Assembly: GCA_003134505.1 (NCBI GenBank)
Contig: PLBK01000038.1
Span: 15,862-64,522, forward strand
Reading direction: 5' to 3'
Length of the DNA: 48,661 nt
DNA from: Actinomycetota bacterium
GTDB lineage: Bacteria; Actinomycetota; Thermoleophilia; Gaiellales; Gaiellaceae
Shown: positions 9,201-17,951 of the stretch, piece after piece
How the letters are laid out: every line of letters starts with the position of its first letter
Numbering within the stretch: position 1 is the stretch's first letter
The notes under the pieces: model-generated
What the model saw: the letters and a program-made list of their open reading frames with translations, nothing else
Databases searched by the model: none
Told to the model about the DNA's origin: nothing
Made by a program: the position numbers and the translations under genes

Positions 9201-10003
9201 GCTTCCGCCTCGCGCAGCGCGGCTTCCGTGCGCATGCGGTCGGTCACGTCGCGGATGGCGGCGACGACGAGCACACCGACCGGGGTGTCGAGCGGGCTGA
9301 GACTGATCTCGATCGGAATCTCGTGGCCGTCTCCGTGCAAGCCGTGCAACTCCAGCCCGGCGCCCATCGGACGCACTCGCCGGTCGGCGGAGTACGAGCG
9401 GCGATGGCCCGCATGGGCACCGCGCAGGTGCTCGGGCATGAGCATCTCGACGGGTCGGCCGATCAGCTCGTCGCGGGAGTAGCCGAAGAGGAGCTCGGTC
9501 TGGGCGTTGACGACCACCATCTCGCCGGACTCGTCCACGACCACCATCGCGTCCGGCGCCGCCTCGAGCAGCGCCCTGAAGCGCTCCTCGCTCTGGTCGA
9601 GCGCGCTCTCGGCATGCTTGCGCTCCGTCAGGTCGCCGACGATCCCGAGCACGGCCACGGGTCGGCCCTCGCGCGAGAGCACGGCCGAGGTCACGTCGAT
9701 CGGCACCCTCTTTCCATCGCGCGTCACCAGCACCGACTCGTCCGGCCCTCCTGTTCCTGCGAGGCGGCTCCGGAACTGCTGCACCGCCTCCTCGCGCAGC
9801 TCCGGTGCGATCAGCTCGGCGGCGAACGTCCCGACCAGCTCCTCCGACCGGTACCCGGTGAGCTCCTCGCCCGCGCGGTTGACGGCAGTGAACCGTCCTT
9901 CCAGGTCGAGCGTGCAGACCATCCTGCCGGCGTGCTCGAACAGCACCCGGTAGGCCTCACCGACCTCGACCGGCGAAGACGGATCGGCTGCGCCGCCACC
10001 CAT
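6253..10003 (-). CDS. hybrid sensor kinase with five PAS domains, two REC domains and a LuxR HTH (3'-terminal frameshift)
   Basis: A single-chain phosphorelay with its own DNA-binding output. Five PAS/PAC modules occupy about residues 14-640, several ending in the typical DVTER/DITERK linker. A HisKA helix ([20 protein letters not shown], phospho-His near 670) and an HATPase ([18 protein letters not shown] and [11 protein letters not shown] boxes) follow. REC1 ([10 protein letters not shown], phospho-Asp in [13 protein letters not shown]) starts near 912 and REC2 ([18 protein letters not shown]) near 1044. The NarL/LuxR HTH ([19 protein letters not shown]) lies near 1184-1245. No membrane segment is seen, so sensing is cytoplasmic. 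As written, the frame does not stop after the HTH but runs antisense through the dehydrogenase to 5096. Removing one C from the GGGCCC at 6264-6269 gives the typical ending QGLIG-stop at 6253. I take 6253 as the true end. Confidence 0.85.
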
Positions 10004-10252
10004 GCCTTCTACTGTCGGTACGAGCCGACGCCGCCTTGAGGCTCGACTACCGGATTCGCGGCAAAGGCGAACATCGCTTCCTGGGTACGCGTTCTGCCGG
10101 AAATCGGGGAGAGATTCCCTCGAACGGGGGGTGAATACGGTCGGAGCGGGCGACGATACAAGGCCTCGGAACCGCGTGACCTCCTGGTTTTCCGGTACCC
10201 ACGAACATCACCGTCGCGAGCGCCGGCGGAAACCATGAAAGGGGCAACAACG

Positions 10253-10819
10253 ATGTCGAAGAGGCTCTCCAGGCAGTGTTTCGCCGCCGTCGCCGCCGGA
10301 GCATTCGCACTGGCCCTGGCCGCTTCGGCCTCGGCTGCGAACGTGACGGCGACGGCCACGGTCACGGCCGGCACGCTGTCGCTGTCCACCAGCGCGACCC
10401 CGAGCGTGTCCGCCACCCTGGACGGCACCGACCACACGCCCACCTACACGCTGCCGATGACCGTCGCCGACAACACCGGCTCGGGCACCGGCTGGAACGT
10501 GACCGTCACCTCGACCACCTTCACCACCGGCGGCGGCTCACCCCACCTGCTCTCCACCACCGCCTCCACCGCCACCGCCGCCAGCTCCAGCTGCGCCGGC
10601 GGCACCACCTGCACCAACCCCACCAACTCGATCACCTACCCGCTGGCCGTACCGGCCGGCTCATCGGCACCCACCGCCGTCAAGCTCTTCAACGCCGCCG
10701 CCAACACCGGGATGGGCAGCTTCACCGTCACACCCACCATCCAGGTCGCGATCCCGGCCAACACCTACGCCGGCACCTACACCAGCACCGTCACCGTCGC
10801 AGTCGTCAGCGGCCCGTAG
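10253..10819 (+). CDS. secreted Thr/Ser/Ala-rich beta-rich protein (WxL-like)
   Basis: About 188 residues, with a clear Sec signal peptide (MSKRLSRQCFAAVAAGAFAL, then ALAASASAA and a likely cut before NVTA). The mature part is Thr/Ser/Gly-rich with beta-strand periodicity. It contains GTGWNVTVT, which resembles the WxL-domain motif of surface proteins, and an isolated Cys pair (SCAGGTTCT). The start at 10253 is preferred over an in-frame ATG at 10235 because AAAGGGG sits 8 nt upstream of it. The codons are strongly C-ending. It probably attaches non-covalently to the envelope. The WxL assignment is tentative, since the second WxL copy is absent. Confidence 0.65.
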   Translation: MSKRLSRQCFAAVAAGAFALALAASASAANVTATATVTAGTLSLSTSATPSVSATLDGTDHTPTYTLPMTVADNTGSGTGWNVTVTSTTFTTGGGSPHLLSTTASTATAASSSCAGGTTCTNPTNSITYPLAVPAGSSAPTAVKLFNAAANTGMGSFTVTPTIQVAIPANTYAGTYTSTVTVAVVSGP

Positions 10820-10847
10820 CCCAGGTCGTCCCTACGGCGCAACAAGT

Positions 10848-10878
10848 GGCTGCGACCCGTTCCCAGCGGGTCGCAGCC
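10848..10878. terminator. hairpin between convergent genes
   Basis: A perfect 12-bp inverted repeat (GGCTGCGACCCG, 7-nt loop, CGGGTCGCAGCC) lies just after the secreted-protein stop and ends 1 nt before the HD-GYP stop. It is placed to serve both convergent transcripts. There is no T-run on either side. Confidence 0.6.
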
Positions 10879-10879
10879 G

Positions 10880-11503
10880 CTATGCCGTCGCGGCGCGCTC
10901 GAGCCTGAGCGTCGCGTCGGCCAGCGAGCCGTCACGCCACGCCTCGGCGAAGACCCGTACGACCTCCGGATCGAACTGCGTGCCCGAGCAGCGCTCGAGC
11001 TCCTGGACCGCGAGGTCGTCCGAGATCGCCTTCCGGTAGGCGCGGTCGGTCGTCATCGCGTCGAACGAGTCGACGACGGCCAGCACGCGCGCCTCCCAGG
11101 GGATCGCGTCGCCCTCGATGCCGACCGGATAGCCCTGCCCGTCCCAGCGCTCGTGGTGGTAGAGCACCGCAGGGACGGCGAGCCGGAGCGCCTTGACACC
11201 CGCCACCATCCGAGCCCCCTCCTCGGGATGACGGCGAATCTCGGCGAGCTCGGCGTCGTCGAGCGGACCCGGCTTGCGGAGGATCTCCTCGGGCACCGCG
11301 AGCTTGCCGATGTCGTGCAGCGCAGCACCCATCCGCAGCACCTCGACGTCCCCCTCGTCCCAGCCCAGCCGGGCGGCGACGACCTCGGCCATGACGCCGA
11401 CGCGCATCGCGTGGCCGGACGAGTGCGGGTCCCTTGCCTCGATCGCCCGGGATAGCGCAAACAGGGTGGACATCGCCTGGAACAGTTCTCGGCCGCGGGG
11501 CAT
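10880..11503 (-). CDS. HD-GYP domain phosphodiesterase
   Basis: A 207-residue stand-alone HD-GYP protein. The metal-binding HD is in GAALHDIGKLAVPEEIL and the GYP-type motif in YHHERWDGQGYPVG. The early H in SGHAMRVGVMAEVVA and the conserved VVDSFDAMTTDRAYRKA are also present. Families with this full set hydrolyse cyclic di-GMP (or related cyclic dinucleotides). No sensory domain is fused, so control must come from partners or expression. The ATG has a strong ribosome site (GGGGAGGAGC). It is divergent from pntAA, only 50 bp away. Confidence 0.85.
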   Translation of the reverse strand: MPRGRELFQAMSTLFALSRAIEARDPHSSGHAMRVGVMAEVVAARLGWDEGDVEVLRMGAALHDIGKLAVPEEILRKPGPLDDAELAEIRRHPEEGARMVAGVKALRLAVPAVLYHHERWDGQGYPVGIEGDAIPWEARVLAVVDSFDAMTTDRAYRKAISDDLAVQELERCSGTQFDPEVVRVFAEAWRDGSLADATLRLERAATA

Positions 11504-11553
11504 GCTCCTCCCCCGCTGCTCGTCCGACGCGCTTGCATAGAGTTGGCTACGGC

Positions 11554-12642
11554 ATGCGGATCGGCGTCCCGAAAGAGACCATGCCGGGAGAGCGCCGCGT
11601 GGCGCTCGTGCCGGAGATCGTCTCCCGTCTGACCGGCTCCGGCTTCGACGTCCTGGTCGAGAAGGGCGCAGGCGTCGAGGCCTCGTTCCTCGACGCAGCC
11701 TTCTCGGAGGCGGGAGCGAGCCTCGTCGACGGCGTGCTCGGCCAGGCCGAGGGGATCGTGAAGGTGCAGAAGCCGACCGCGGAGGAGACCGGCCGGTTGC
11801 GGCAGGGAGACGTGCTGATCGGCTTCCTGCAGCCGCTCACCGACCGGGAGGGCATCGACCGGCTGACCGCCGCGGGAGTGGTCGCGTTCGCGATGGAGTC
11901 GATCCCGCGCATCACCCGCGCGCAACCGATGGACGCGCTCTCCTCGCAGGCGACCGTGTCCGGCTACAAGGGCGCGCTGCTCGCCGCCGACCGGCTGCCG
12001 CGATTCTTCCCGATGCTGACGACCGCCGCCGGCACCGTCCCGCCCGCCAAGGTGCTCGTGCTCGGAGCCGGCGTCGCCGGCCTGCAGGCGATCGCGACCG
12101 CGCGCCGTCTCGGCGCCGTCGTCTCCGGCTTCGACGTCCGGCCCGTCGTGCGCGAGCAGGTTGAGTCCCTGGGCGCGACCTTCCTCGACCTCTGCATCCG
12201 CGCCGAGGAGACCGCCGGCGGTTACGCGACCGAGCTGACGCCCGAGCAGCAGGCGCAGCAGCAGGCGGCGCTCGAGCAGCGCCTGCCCGACTTCGACGTC
12301 GTGATCACGACCGCCGCGATCCCCGGCCGACCCGCGCCGAAGCTGATCCCGGCCGCCGCCGTCCGCGCGATGCGCCCGGGCTCCGTGATCGTCGACCTCG
12401 CCGCCGACACCGGCGGCAACTGCGAGCTGACGAAGCCCGGCGAGGAGACCGTCGAGGGCGGCGTCTCGATCGTCGGTCTGACGAACCTGCCGAGCACGAT
12501 GCCGACGCACGCGAGCCAGCTCTACGCGCGCAACGTCGCGGCGCTGCTCACCCACCTCGCCCCCGAGGGCGAGCTCAAGCTCGACTTCTCGGACGAGATC
12601 ACGGCGGGCGCCTGCGTGACGCGAAAGGAGGAAAGCGCTTGA
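11554..12642 (+). CDS. pntAA: NAD(P) transhydrogenase subunit alpha part 1 (soluble NAD-binding domain)
   Basis: A 362-residue soluble dI component of proton-translocating transhydrogenase, which binds NAD(H) for hydride exchange with NADP(H). It shows MRIGVPKETMPGERRVALVP at the N-terminus, the nucleotide-binding KVLVLGAGVAGLQAIATARR, and late motifs VITTAAIPGRPAPKLI and VIVDLAADTGGNCE. The family includes alanine dehydrogenases, but the following two genes for the membrane and NADP subunits settle the assignment. The start at MRIG is chosen because it aligns with the family N-terminus. TAGAGT 10 nt upstream suggests a leaderless or short-leader promoter. The stop overlaps the pntAB TTG start. 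Confidence 0.93.
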   Translation: MRIGVPKETMPGERRVALVPEIVSRLTGSGFDVLVEKGAGVEASFLDAAFSEAGASLVDGVLGQAEGIVKVQKPTAEETGRLRQGDVLIGFLQPLTDREGIDRLTAAGVVAFAMESIPRITRAQPMDALSSQATVSGYKGALLAADRLPRFFPMLTTAAGTVPPAKVLVLGAGVAGLQAIATARRLGAVVSGFDVRPVVREQVESLGATFLDLCIRAEETAGGYATELTPEQQAQQQAALEQRLPDFDVVITTAAIPGRPAPKLIPAAAVRAMRPGSVIVDLAADTGGNCELTKPGEETVEGGVSIVGLTNLPSTMPTHASQLYARNVAALLTHLAPEGELKLDFSDEITAGACVTRKEESA

Positions 12643-12953
12643 CCGGGAGTTTCTTGATCGAGCTGACGGTGCTGATCCTGGCCGGCTTCCTGGGGCTCGA
12701 GGTGATCTCGAAGGTGCCGACGCTCCTGCACACGCCGCTGATGTCGGGCACGAACGCGATCCACGGCATCGTGCTCGTCGGAGCGATCGTGGTCGCCGGC
12801 ATCCCGGGCCAGCCGTTCTGGCTCCACGTCGTCACGCTGGCAGCGGTCGCGCTCGGCACGGGCAACGTCGTCGGCGGCTTCGTCGTCACCGACCGGATGC
12901 TGCAGATGTTCAGGCGGCGCAAGCCCGGCCCGGAGGCGGAGAAAACGGAGTGA
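12639..12953 (+). CDS. pntAB: NAD(P) transhydrogenase subunit alpha part 2 (membrane)
   Basis: A 104-residue membrane subunit with three to four hydrophobic segments (LIELTVLILAGFLGLEVI, then IHGIVLVGAIVVAGI, and HVVTLAAVALGTGNVVGGFV) and a charged C-terminal tail. It forms part of the proton channel (dII) together with the N-terminal half of PntB. The TTG start overlaps the pntAA stop as TTGA and is preceded by a very strong AAAGGAGG. Its own stop overlaps the pntB GTG. Splitting the alpha subunit into two polypeptides is the common bacterial arrangement outside the enterobacteria. Confidence 0.92.
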   Translation: MTGSFLIELTVLILAGFLGLEVISKVPTLLHTPLMSGTNAIHGIVLVGAIVVAGIPGQPFWLHVVTLAAVALGTGNVVGGFVVTDRMLQMFRRRKPGPEAEKTE

Positions 12954-14356
12954 TCGTCGCGAGCATCAGCCGGGGCGACTGGATCTCGCTCGCCTACATC
13001 GTCGCGATCGTCAGCTTCATCCTGGCGCTGCGCTTCCTGTCCAACCCGGCCCACGCCCGCAAGGGCAACCTGATCGGCGCCTTCGGCATGGGCGTCGCGA
13101 TCGTCGCGACGTTCTTCCAGCCCGGCCTGAAGAACATCGCCGCGATCCTGATCGTGATGGCGCTCGCCACGCCGATCGGCGCCTACGCGGCGCGCGCCGT
13201 GAAGATGACCGCGATGCCGCAGATGGTGGCGCTGTTCAACGGCGTCGGCGGCGGTGCGGCGGCACTGGTCGCGTTCGCGGACTTCCACAACTCGGCTCCG
13301 CCGGCCGCCCGGCTGCCGCTGAACAGCTCGATCGCGATCGTGCTCTCGGCGCTGATCGGCTCGATCTCGTTCGCGGGCAGCATGATCGCCTTCGCGAAGC
13401 TGCAGGAGCTGATCGGCGGCCGGCCGATCCAGTACCCCGGCCAGCGCTTCGGCAACCTCGGCCTGCTCGGGGCCGTGTTCGCCCTCGGCATCGCCATCGT
13501 CGCAGGCTACGAGCACCAGCTGATCCTGGGGCTGATCATCATCGGCGCGCTCGCCTTCGGGGTGCTGTTCGTGCTGCCGATCGGCGGTGCCGACATGCCG
13601 GTCGTGATCGCGCTGCTGAACGCCTTCACCGGCGTCGCCGCGTCCGCCACGGGCTTCGTCCTGCACCAGAACGTGCTGATCGTGGCCGGCATGCTCGTCG
13701 GCGCCTCGGGCACGCTCCTGACGCTGATGATGGCGCGCGCCATGGGTCGCTCGATCGCCAATGTCCTGTTCGGCGCCTTCGGGACCTTGCAGGTGAGCGC
13801 CGAGCAGGTCGCGGCCTCCGGCGGCGCCGTGCGGCCGACCACGCCCGAGGACGTGGCCGTCATGCTCGCCTACGCGCAGCGCGTGGTCATCGTCCCCGGC
13901 TACGGGCTCGCGGTCGCGCAGGCTCAGCACGCCGTCCGCGAGCTCGCCGACCAGCTCGAGAAGCGCGGCGTCGACGTCAAGTACGCGATCCATCCCGTTG
14001 CGGGGCGCATGCCGGGGCACATGAACGTGCTGCTCGCCGAGGCGAACGTGCCCTACGACCAGCTCAAGGAGATGGACGAGATCAACCCGGCCTTCGACCA
14101 GACCGACGTGGCCCTCGTGATCGGCGCCAACGACGTGACCAACCCGGCCGCCCGCAGCGACACGTCGAGCCCGATCTACGGCATGCCGATCCTGAACGTC
14201 GACCACGCGCACAACGTGGTCGTGCTGAAGCGGAGCATGAACCCCGGGTTCGCCGGGATCGACAACCCGCTGTTCGTCGACCCGAAGACGGTGATGCTGT
14301 TCGGCGACGCCAAGTCGTCGGTCGAGAAGCTCATCTCGGCCGTCAAGACCGCGTAG
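12950..14356 (+). CDS. pntB: NAD(P) transhydrogenase subunit beta
   Basis: A 468-residue protein. The N-terminal membrane half (about 1-270) has some eight hydrophobic helices. The C-terminal dIII domain binds NADP(H), shown by VIVPGYGLAVAQAQHAVREL, the loop HPVAGRMPGHMNVLLAEA, and VIGANDVTNPAARSD, then GMPILNVDHA. The complex couples proton re-entry to NADPH production. The GTG start overlaps the pntAB stop by 3 nt, and the TAG shares its last base with the GTG of the next gene, so four genes form one translationally coupled operon. Confidence 0.93.
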   Translation: MIVASISRGDWISLAYIVAIVSFILALRFLSNPAHARKGNLIGAFGMGVAIVATFFQPGLKNIAAILIVMALATPIGAYAARAVKMTAMPQMVALFNGVGGGAAALVAFADFHNSAPPAARLPLNSSIAIVLSALIGSISFAGSMIAFAKLQELIGGRPIQYPGQRFGNLGLLGAVFALGIAIVAGYEHQLILGLIIIGALAFGVLFVLPIGGADMPVVIALLNAFTGVAASATGFVLHQNVLIVAGMLVGASGTLLTLMMARAMGRSIANVLFGAFGTLQVSAEQVAASGGAVRPTTPEDVAVMLAYAQRVVIVPGYGLAVAQAQHAVRELADQLEKRGVDVKYAIHPVAGRMPGHMNVLLAEANVPYDQLKEMDEINPAFDQTDVALVIGANDVTNPAARSDTSSPIYGMPILNVDHAHNVVVLKRSMNPGFAGIDNPLFVDPKTVMLFGDAKSSVEKLISAVKTA

Positions 14357-15291
14357 TGCCGCCGCTCTTCCGCGCCCAGGACGTCTACGACGCGGTCTCG
14401 CCCGAGCGTGCGCTCGACGCAGTCCGGGACGCGTTCGTCGCCTACGCGAAGGGCGAGTGGACGATGCCGCCGAAGGTCTACGTGCCGGCGTATCCGGCCG
14501 GGGACTTCCGGGCCATGCCAGCGCACGGCGGCGGGTTCGCGCTGCTGAAGTGGATCAGCTCGTTCCCGGGGAACCCGTCGCGCGGCCTGCCGACGGTCAT
14601 GGGAACGGTGCTGCTCTCGGACGCCTCCAGCGGGCAGCTGCTGGCGATTCTCGACGCGGCCTCGCTGACGGCCCTGCGCACCGGCGCGGCAGCGGTGCTC
14701 GCCGCGGAGGTGCTGGGCCGCGAGGATGCGACGACCGTGTCCGTGATCGGCGCCGGTGTGAACGGGAAGGCGGTGGCGCGGACGTTCCTGGCCCGCGGCC
14801 GCCGGGTGGCGATCTTCGACCTCGACTCGTCGCGGGCCGCGGCCGCCGCCGAGGAGCTCGGCGCGGGCGTTGCCGGTTCGATCGAGGACGCGCTCGCGGC
14901 GGACGTCGTCGCGACGGTCACGCCGGGCAAGCAGGTGCTCTTCCGCGAAGGGTCGCTCCTCCCGGGCCAGCACGTCAGCCTGATGGGCGCCGACGGCCCC
15001 GACAAGTCGGAGATCGCAGCGGCCGAGCTGGCCCGCGTGAGCGCCTTCTGCGACGACTACGGTCAGGCGAGCCACGCGGGCGACCTCGCCCACGCGGTCG
15101 AGGCCGGGTTGCTGGCGCGCGAGGACGTGACCGAGCTGGGTGCTGTGCTCACCGGCAACGCGGCGGGCCGGCGCTCAGCGGACGAGATCACCGCCTTCGA
15201 CTCGACCGGCCTGGCGATCCAGGACCTCGCGATCGCCCTGGCAGCGTACGAGCGCGCCGGTGAGCTAGAACTGCCGCAAGTCGAGCTCTGA
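14356..15291 (+). CDS. ornithine cyclodeaminase / mu-crystallin family protein
   Basis: A 311-residue NAD(P)-binding enzyme of the OCD/mu-crystallin family. Early substrate-site motifs include MPPKVYV, FALLKWISSFPGNPSRGLP and LLAILDAASLTALRTGAAA. The Rossmann turn is VSVIGAGVNGKAVARTFLARG, and the late motif is SLMGADGPDKSEI. Members act as ornithine cyclodeaminase, alanine dehydrogenase or ketimine reductase, and the substrate cannot be read from the sequence. Its GTG overlaps the pntB stop by one base. Co-transcription with transhydrogenase hints at an NADPH-linked ketimine/imine reductase or alanine dehydrogenase role; this is inference. Confidence 0.85.
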   Translation: MPPLFRAQDVYDAVSPERALDAVRDAFVAYAKGEWTMPPKVYVPAYPAGDFRAMPAHGGGFALLKWISSFPGNPSRGLPTVMGTVLLSDASSGQLLAILDAASLTALRTGAAAVLAAEVLGREDATTVSVIGAGVNGKAVARTFLARGRRVAIFDLDSSRAAAAAEELGAGVAGSIEDALAADVVATVTPGKQVLFREGSLLPGQHVSLMGADGPDKSEIAAAELARVSAFCDDYGQASHAGDLAHAVEAGLLAREDVTELGAVLTGNAAGRRSADEITAFDSTGLAIQDLAIALAAYERAGELELPQVEL

Positions 15292-15300
15292 CGGCGTCCG

Positions 15301-16206
15301 TCAAGGTGATCGCCGCGCGTATGCGTAGCTGATCGAATCGGGCACGAAGCCGGCGCCGCTGTAGAGACCTCTCGCGGCCGGATTGTCGTTGTTGTGGCTC
15401 ACCTTGAACCTCTCGCAACCACGAGCCGCCAGCCTCTCGAGCCCGGCCGTGAGCAGATGGCGCGCGAGGCCGAGCCGCTGATATTCGGACTCGGTGCGCA
15501 TAGGCTCGACCAGGCCGACGCGAGTCACCGGATCAGGCCAGAACAGGGCGTATGCAGCCACGTCGCCGTCCGGTGCCTCCACCAGCAGGTCGAGCTCGGC
15601 GTCGTAGAGCGAGCACTCGGCGAGACGTTCGGCGACGTGCTCGCCGTTGCGCCCGATCATGTGGTGTGGCCGATCGGACGTGTCGGCCCGCGACAGCAGC
15701 CGGAAGCCACGCGGAAGGGGTGAGACCTGCGGGCGACGCCCGGCGTCGAGCCACGTCGCGGTCGATGCGTCACCCGCCGGAGCGAAGCCGGACTCGTCCA
15801 GGGCGCTCGTCCACGTCGTGTCGTCGTCGCGCGCCCTGACCTCGACCGCGTCGAGCTCCAGGGCCGCAACCTGCTCGAGGCCTCGTTGCCAGACGAGGTC
15901 GAACAGCGCCTCCACGTGCTCGGGCGCGATGACCACGTCGCACGTCCACGCTCTGTCCCAGTCCGTGAGCACCACGGCGGCAACGGGATCGCCGACCTCG
16001 TCGAGCCAGAAGAGCTGACCGCAACGGTCAGAAGGGCGAACTCGGCGCCACCACCATTGCAGGTCGGCGGCTTCCCACACCCCACCCGTCGGGTCGGAAC
16101 GGCGGCAGCGTTGCAGCAGCCTCGTGATCAGGTCGAGGTAGTCGTCGCTCGTAAGCTCTTCTCGAATCTTCAAGGGGTCGCGCGCCGGTCGGCCTTGCCG
16201 GACCAC
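15301..16206 (-). CDS. GNAT-family N-acetyltransferase
   Basis: A 301-residue protein with two GNAT-like halves. The C-terminal one carries the acetyl-CoA binding pattern in SEYQRLGLARHLLTAGLERL and the typical NNDNPAARGLYSGAGF. The N-terminal half is divergent and lacks a clear pyrophosphate loop. The substrate is unknown. The GTG start directly abuts the TAG of the oxidoreductase gene upstream, so it closes the minus-strand gene train that begins with comM and dprA. With the element inserted in dprA, this train is separated from any promoter upstream of comM. Confidence 0.8.
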   Translation of the reverse strand: MVRQGRPARDPLKIREELTSDDYLDLITRLLQRCRRSDPTGGVWEAADLQWWWRRVRPSDRCGQLFWLDEVGDPVAAVVLTDWDRAWTCDVVIAPEHVEALFDLVWQRGLEQVAALELDAVEVRARDDDTTWTSALDESGFAPAGDASTATWLDAGRRPQVSPLPRGFRLLSRADTSDRPHHMIGRNGEHVAERLAECSLYDAELDLLVEAPDGDVAAYALFWPDPVTRVGLVEPMRTESEYQRLGLARHLLTAGLERLAARGCERFKVSHNNDNPAARGLYSGAGFVPDSISYAYARRSP

Positions 16207-17331
16207 CTACAGGAGCCTTGCCGGATCGAACAGGTCGAGGTCCGGCGTCTCGCGGCCGAGGATCGCGTTCGCCACCAGCTCGCCGCACAGGAACCCGAGC
16301 ACCATTCCGTGCCCCGAGTAGCCGCCCGCGATCCACAGCCGGTCAGCGCCCGGAACACGCCCGACGACCGGCATGAAGTCGGGAACGAAGCCGAACAGCC
16401 CAGCCCAGCGATGCGTCGCCACGACCGGCCACCCGACCAGGTCGCCGACGAGGCTCTCGAGCGAGCGCTGGATCTCGGGCGTCGTCTCCTCGCTGGTCGT
16501 GAACTCGCTGTCGAGCGCGGTGTCGCGGAAGCCGCCGGCGAGGATCCTCCCGTCCTCTCGCTGCTGCCAGTAGTCGAAACCGTGGCGGCTGTAGTGCGGG
16601 CAGTCGAACAGCCGCTCGGGGATCGGCTCGGTCGCGATCATCTGCCCGCGGGTCGGGATGATCAGGCCTTCGAGCGGACCGAGCAGCCCGCTGGGGTAGC
16701 CGTCCGTCGCGATCACGACCTGCCCCGCGTCGAGCTCGTCGACGGACTCGACCCTGCTTCCCTCGCGGATCTCGACGCCCGCCTCGGCGGCCAGCCCGGC
16801 GAGCCCGCGCACCCAGCGTGCGGGCTGGAGCGCGGCGTCGACGGGGTGGAAGATCGCTGCGGTGAACAGGGGATGGAGCGGCGCGGCCAGCTCGTCGTGC
16901 CACTCGGCGGCGAAGCCGTCCTCGCGCAGCAGCTCGTACTCGGCCCGGAGCTGGTCGCGCTCATCCTCGTCGGCCGCCAGACGGAGGCTGCCCGTCCGCG
17001 CGAACGCGTCGCCGGCCAGCGCCTCGATGCGATCCAGCGCCTGCTCGGTCGAGCGCCAGTACCCAGCCGCGCGCTCCCGGCCGATCGACTCGACACTGAC
17101 GTCGTACGGTGCCGCGCCGCCGCGGAGGGCGAACCCGCCGTTCCGTCCGCTCGCGCCCTCCGCAACCCTCCGCGCCTCGTGAACCCGCACGCGCAGCCCC
17201 GCCTCGGCCAGCACCCGCGCGCACGCGCAGCCGGTGACGCCGCCGCCGACGACGGCCACGTCCACCGGCCCGTCCAGGCGTCGGTCGGGCCGCGCCGCAG
17301 GCGGCTCTTCGAGCCAGTAGGAAGAGCTCAC
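16207..17331 (-). CDS. FAD-dependent oxidoreductase of the DAO family
   Basis: A 374-residue glycine/D-amino-acid oxidase-type flavoprotein. It has the N-terminal ADP-binding fold VDVAVVGGGVTGCACARVLA with the downstream acidic residue in VRVHEARR, then the family box EGASGRNGGFAL. The C-terminal flavin loop RLWIAGGYSGHGMVLGFLCG and HRWAGLFGFVPDFMPVVG resemble gamma-glutamylputrescine or sarcosine oxidases. It should oxidise an amine with release of hydrogen peroxide; the substrate is unknown. Its ATG overlaps the stop of the beta-lactamase-fold gene. Confidence 0.82.
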   Translation of the reverse strand: MSSSYWLEEPPAARPDRRLDGPVDVAVVGGGVTGCACARVLAEAGLRVRVHEARRVAEGASGRNGGFALRGGAAPYDVSVESIGRERAAGYWRSTEQALDRIEALAGDAFARTGSLRLAADEDERDQLRAEYELLREDGFAAEWHDELAAPLHPLFTAAIFHPVDAALQPARWVRGLAGLAAEAGVEIREGSRVESVDELDAGQVVIATDGYPSGLLGPLEGLIIPTRGQMIATEPIPERLFDCPHYSRHGFDYWQQREDGRILAGGFRDTALDSEFTTSEETTPEIQRSLESLVGDLVGWPVVATHRWAGLFGFVPDFMPVVGRVPGADRLWIAGGYSGHGMVLGFLCGELVANAILGRETPDLDLFDPARLL

Positions 17332-17951
17332 GCCGTCCGCTCGAGGAGCTCTTGCAGCGCGCCCTTGGGATCGTCGTCGATGTACCCGCCGTGCGAGAGG
17401 CAGAGGAGCTCGAAGTCGAGCTCGAGCAGCTTCTCCAGGCTCTTCCGTGCAATGCCGGGCGCCAGCCCGTGCTGGACCGGCGCCAGCTCGAGCGGGCTGG
17501 AAGCGTCGCGCCGGCGCACGAGATCGCCGATGAAGAGGATGGAAGGCTCACCGGGCCGGAAGAGCGAGAAGTGGTCGTACTCGGGCCCGGGCGTGCGGAT
17601 CTGCTGGAATCCGGCCGGGAGCCGCGTTCCGTCGGTGTAGTGCTGATCCGGCTCGGTGAGGAGGCCCTGCGAGCCGCGGGGCGCGACCACCCGCGCACCG
17701 TGCTCTCGCCGGTAACGCCACGACGCCCGCTGGTGGCAGCCCCTCGTCAGCAGTGCCCAGCCGACCGAGGGGAAGCGCTCGGCCGCGGCGTGCGTCATCG
17801 GCAGCGGGTCGACGAAGATCACGCCCGACTTCGTGTGCAGCGCGTAGGAGTCGCTCTGGGCGCCGCCGATGCGATCGTCCGCGACCGACCAGTGCATCGT
17901 GTACGGCGCGATCCGGTTGATCTGCTGCGCGCGCTCGGTGGGCTCAGTCAC
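17328..17951 (-). CDS. metallo-beta-lactamase-fold protein with degenerate metal site
   Basis: A 207-residue protein with the order of an MBL fold: SGVIFVDPLPM, then a metal-loop position, ILFIGDLVRR (the usual Asp) and LLCLSHGGYI (a late His). Where HxHxDH is expected it has LLTRGCHQRASWRYRREHG, so most zinc ligands of the first site are missing. It may bind one metal or none. The GTG start overlaps the end of the dprA 3' fragment by 8 nt, and the stop overlaps the FAD oxidoreductase start as ATGA, so it belongs to the competence-operon tail. The start is uncertain. Confidence 0.65.
   Translation of the reverse strand: MTEPTERAQQINRIAPYTMHWSVADDRIGGAQSDSYALHTKSGVIFVDPLPMTHAAAERFPSVGWALLTRGCHQRASWRYRREHGARVVAPRGSQGLLTEPDQHYTDGTRLPAGFQQIRTPGPEYDHFSLFRPGEPSILFIGDLVRRRDASSPLELAPVQHGLAPGIARKSLEKLLELDFELLCLSHGGYIDDDPKGALQELLERTA

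Noticed and set aside
10004-10252. Possible cyclic-dinucleotide riboswitch upstream of the secreted protein (a GGGGTGAAT block at about 10127-10135 resembles part of the ydaO motif)
   Set aside because: The other conserved ydaO segments, such as the CCCGTCAGC block, are absent, and the GEMM c-di-GMP core is not found either.
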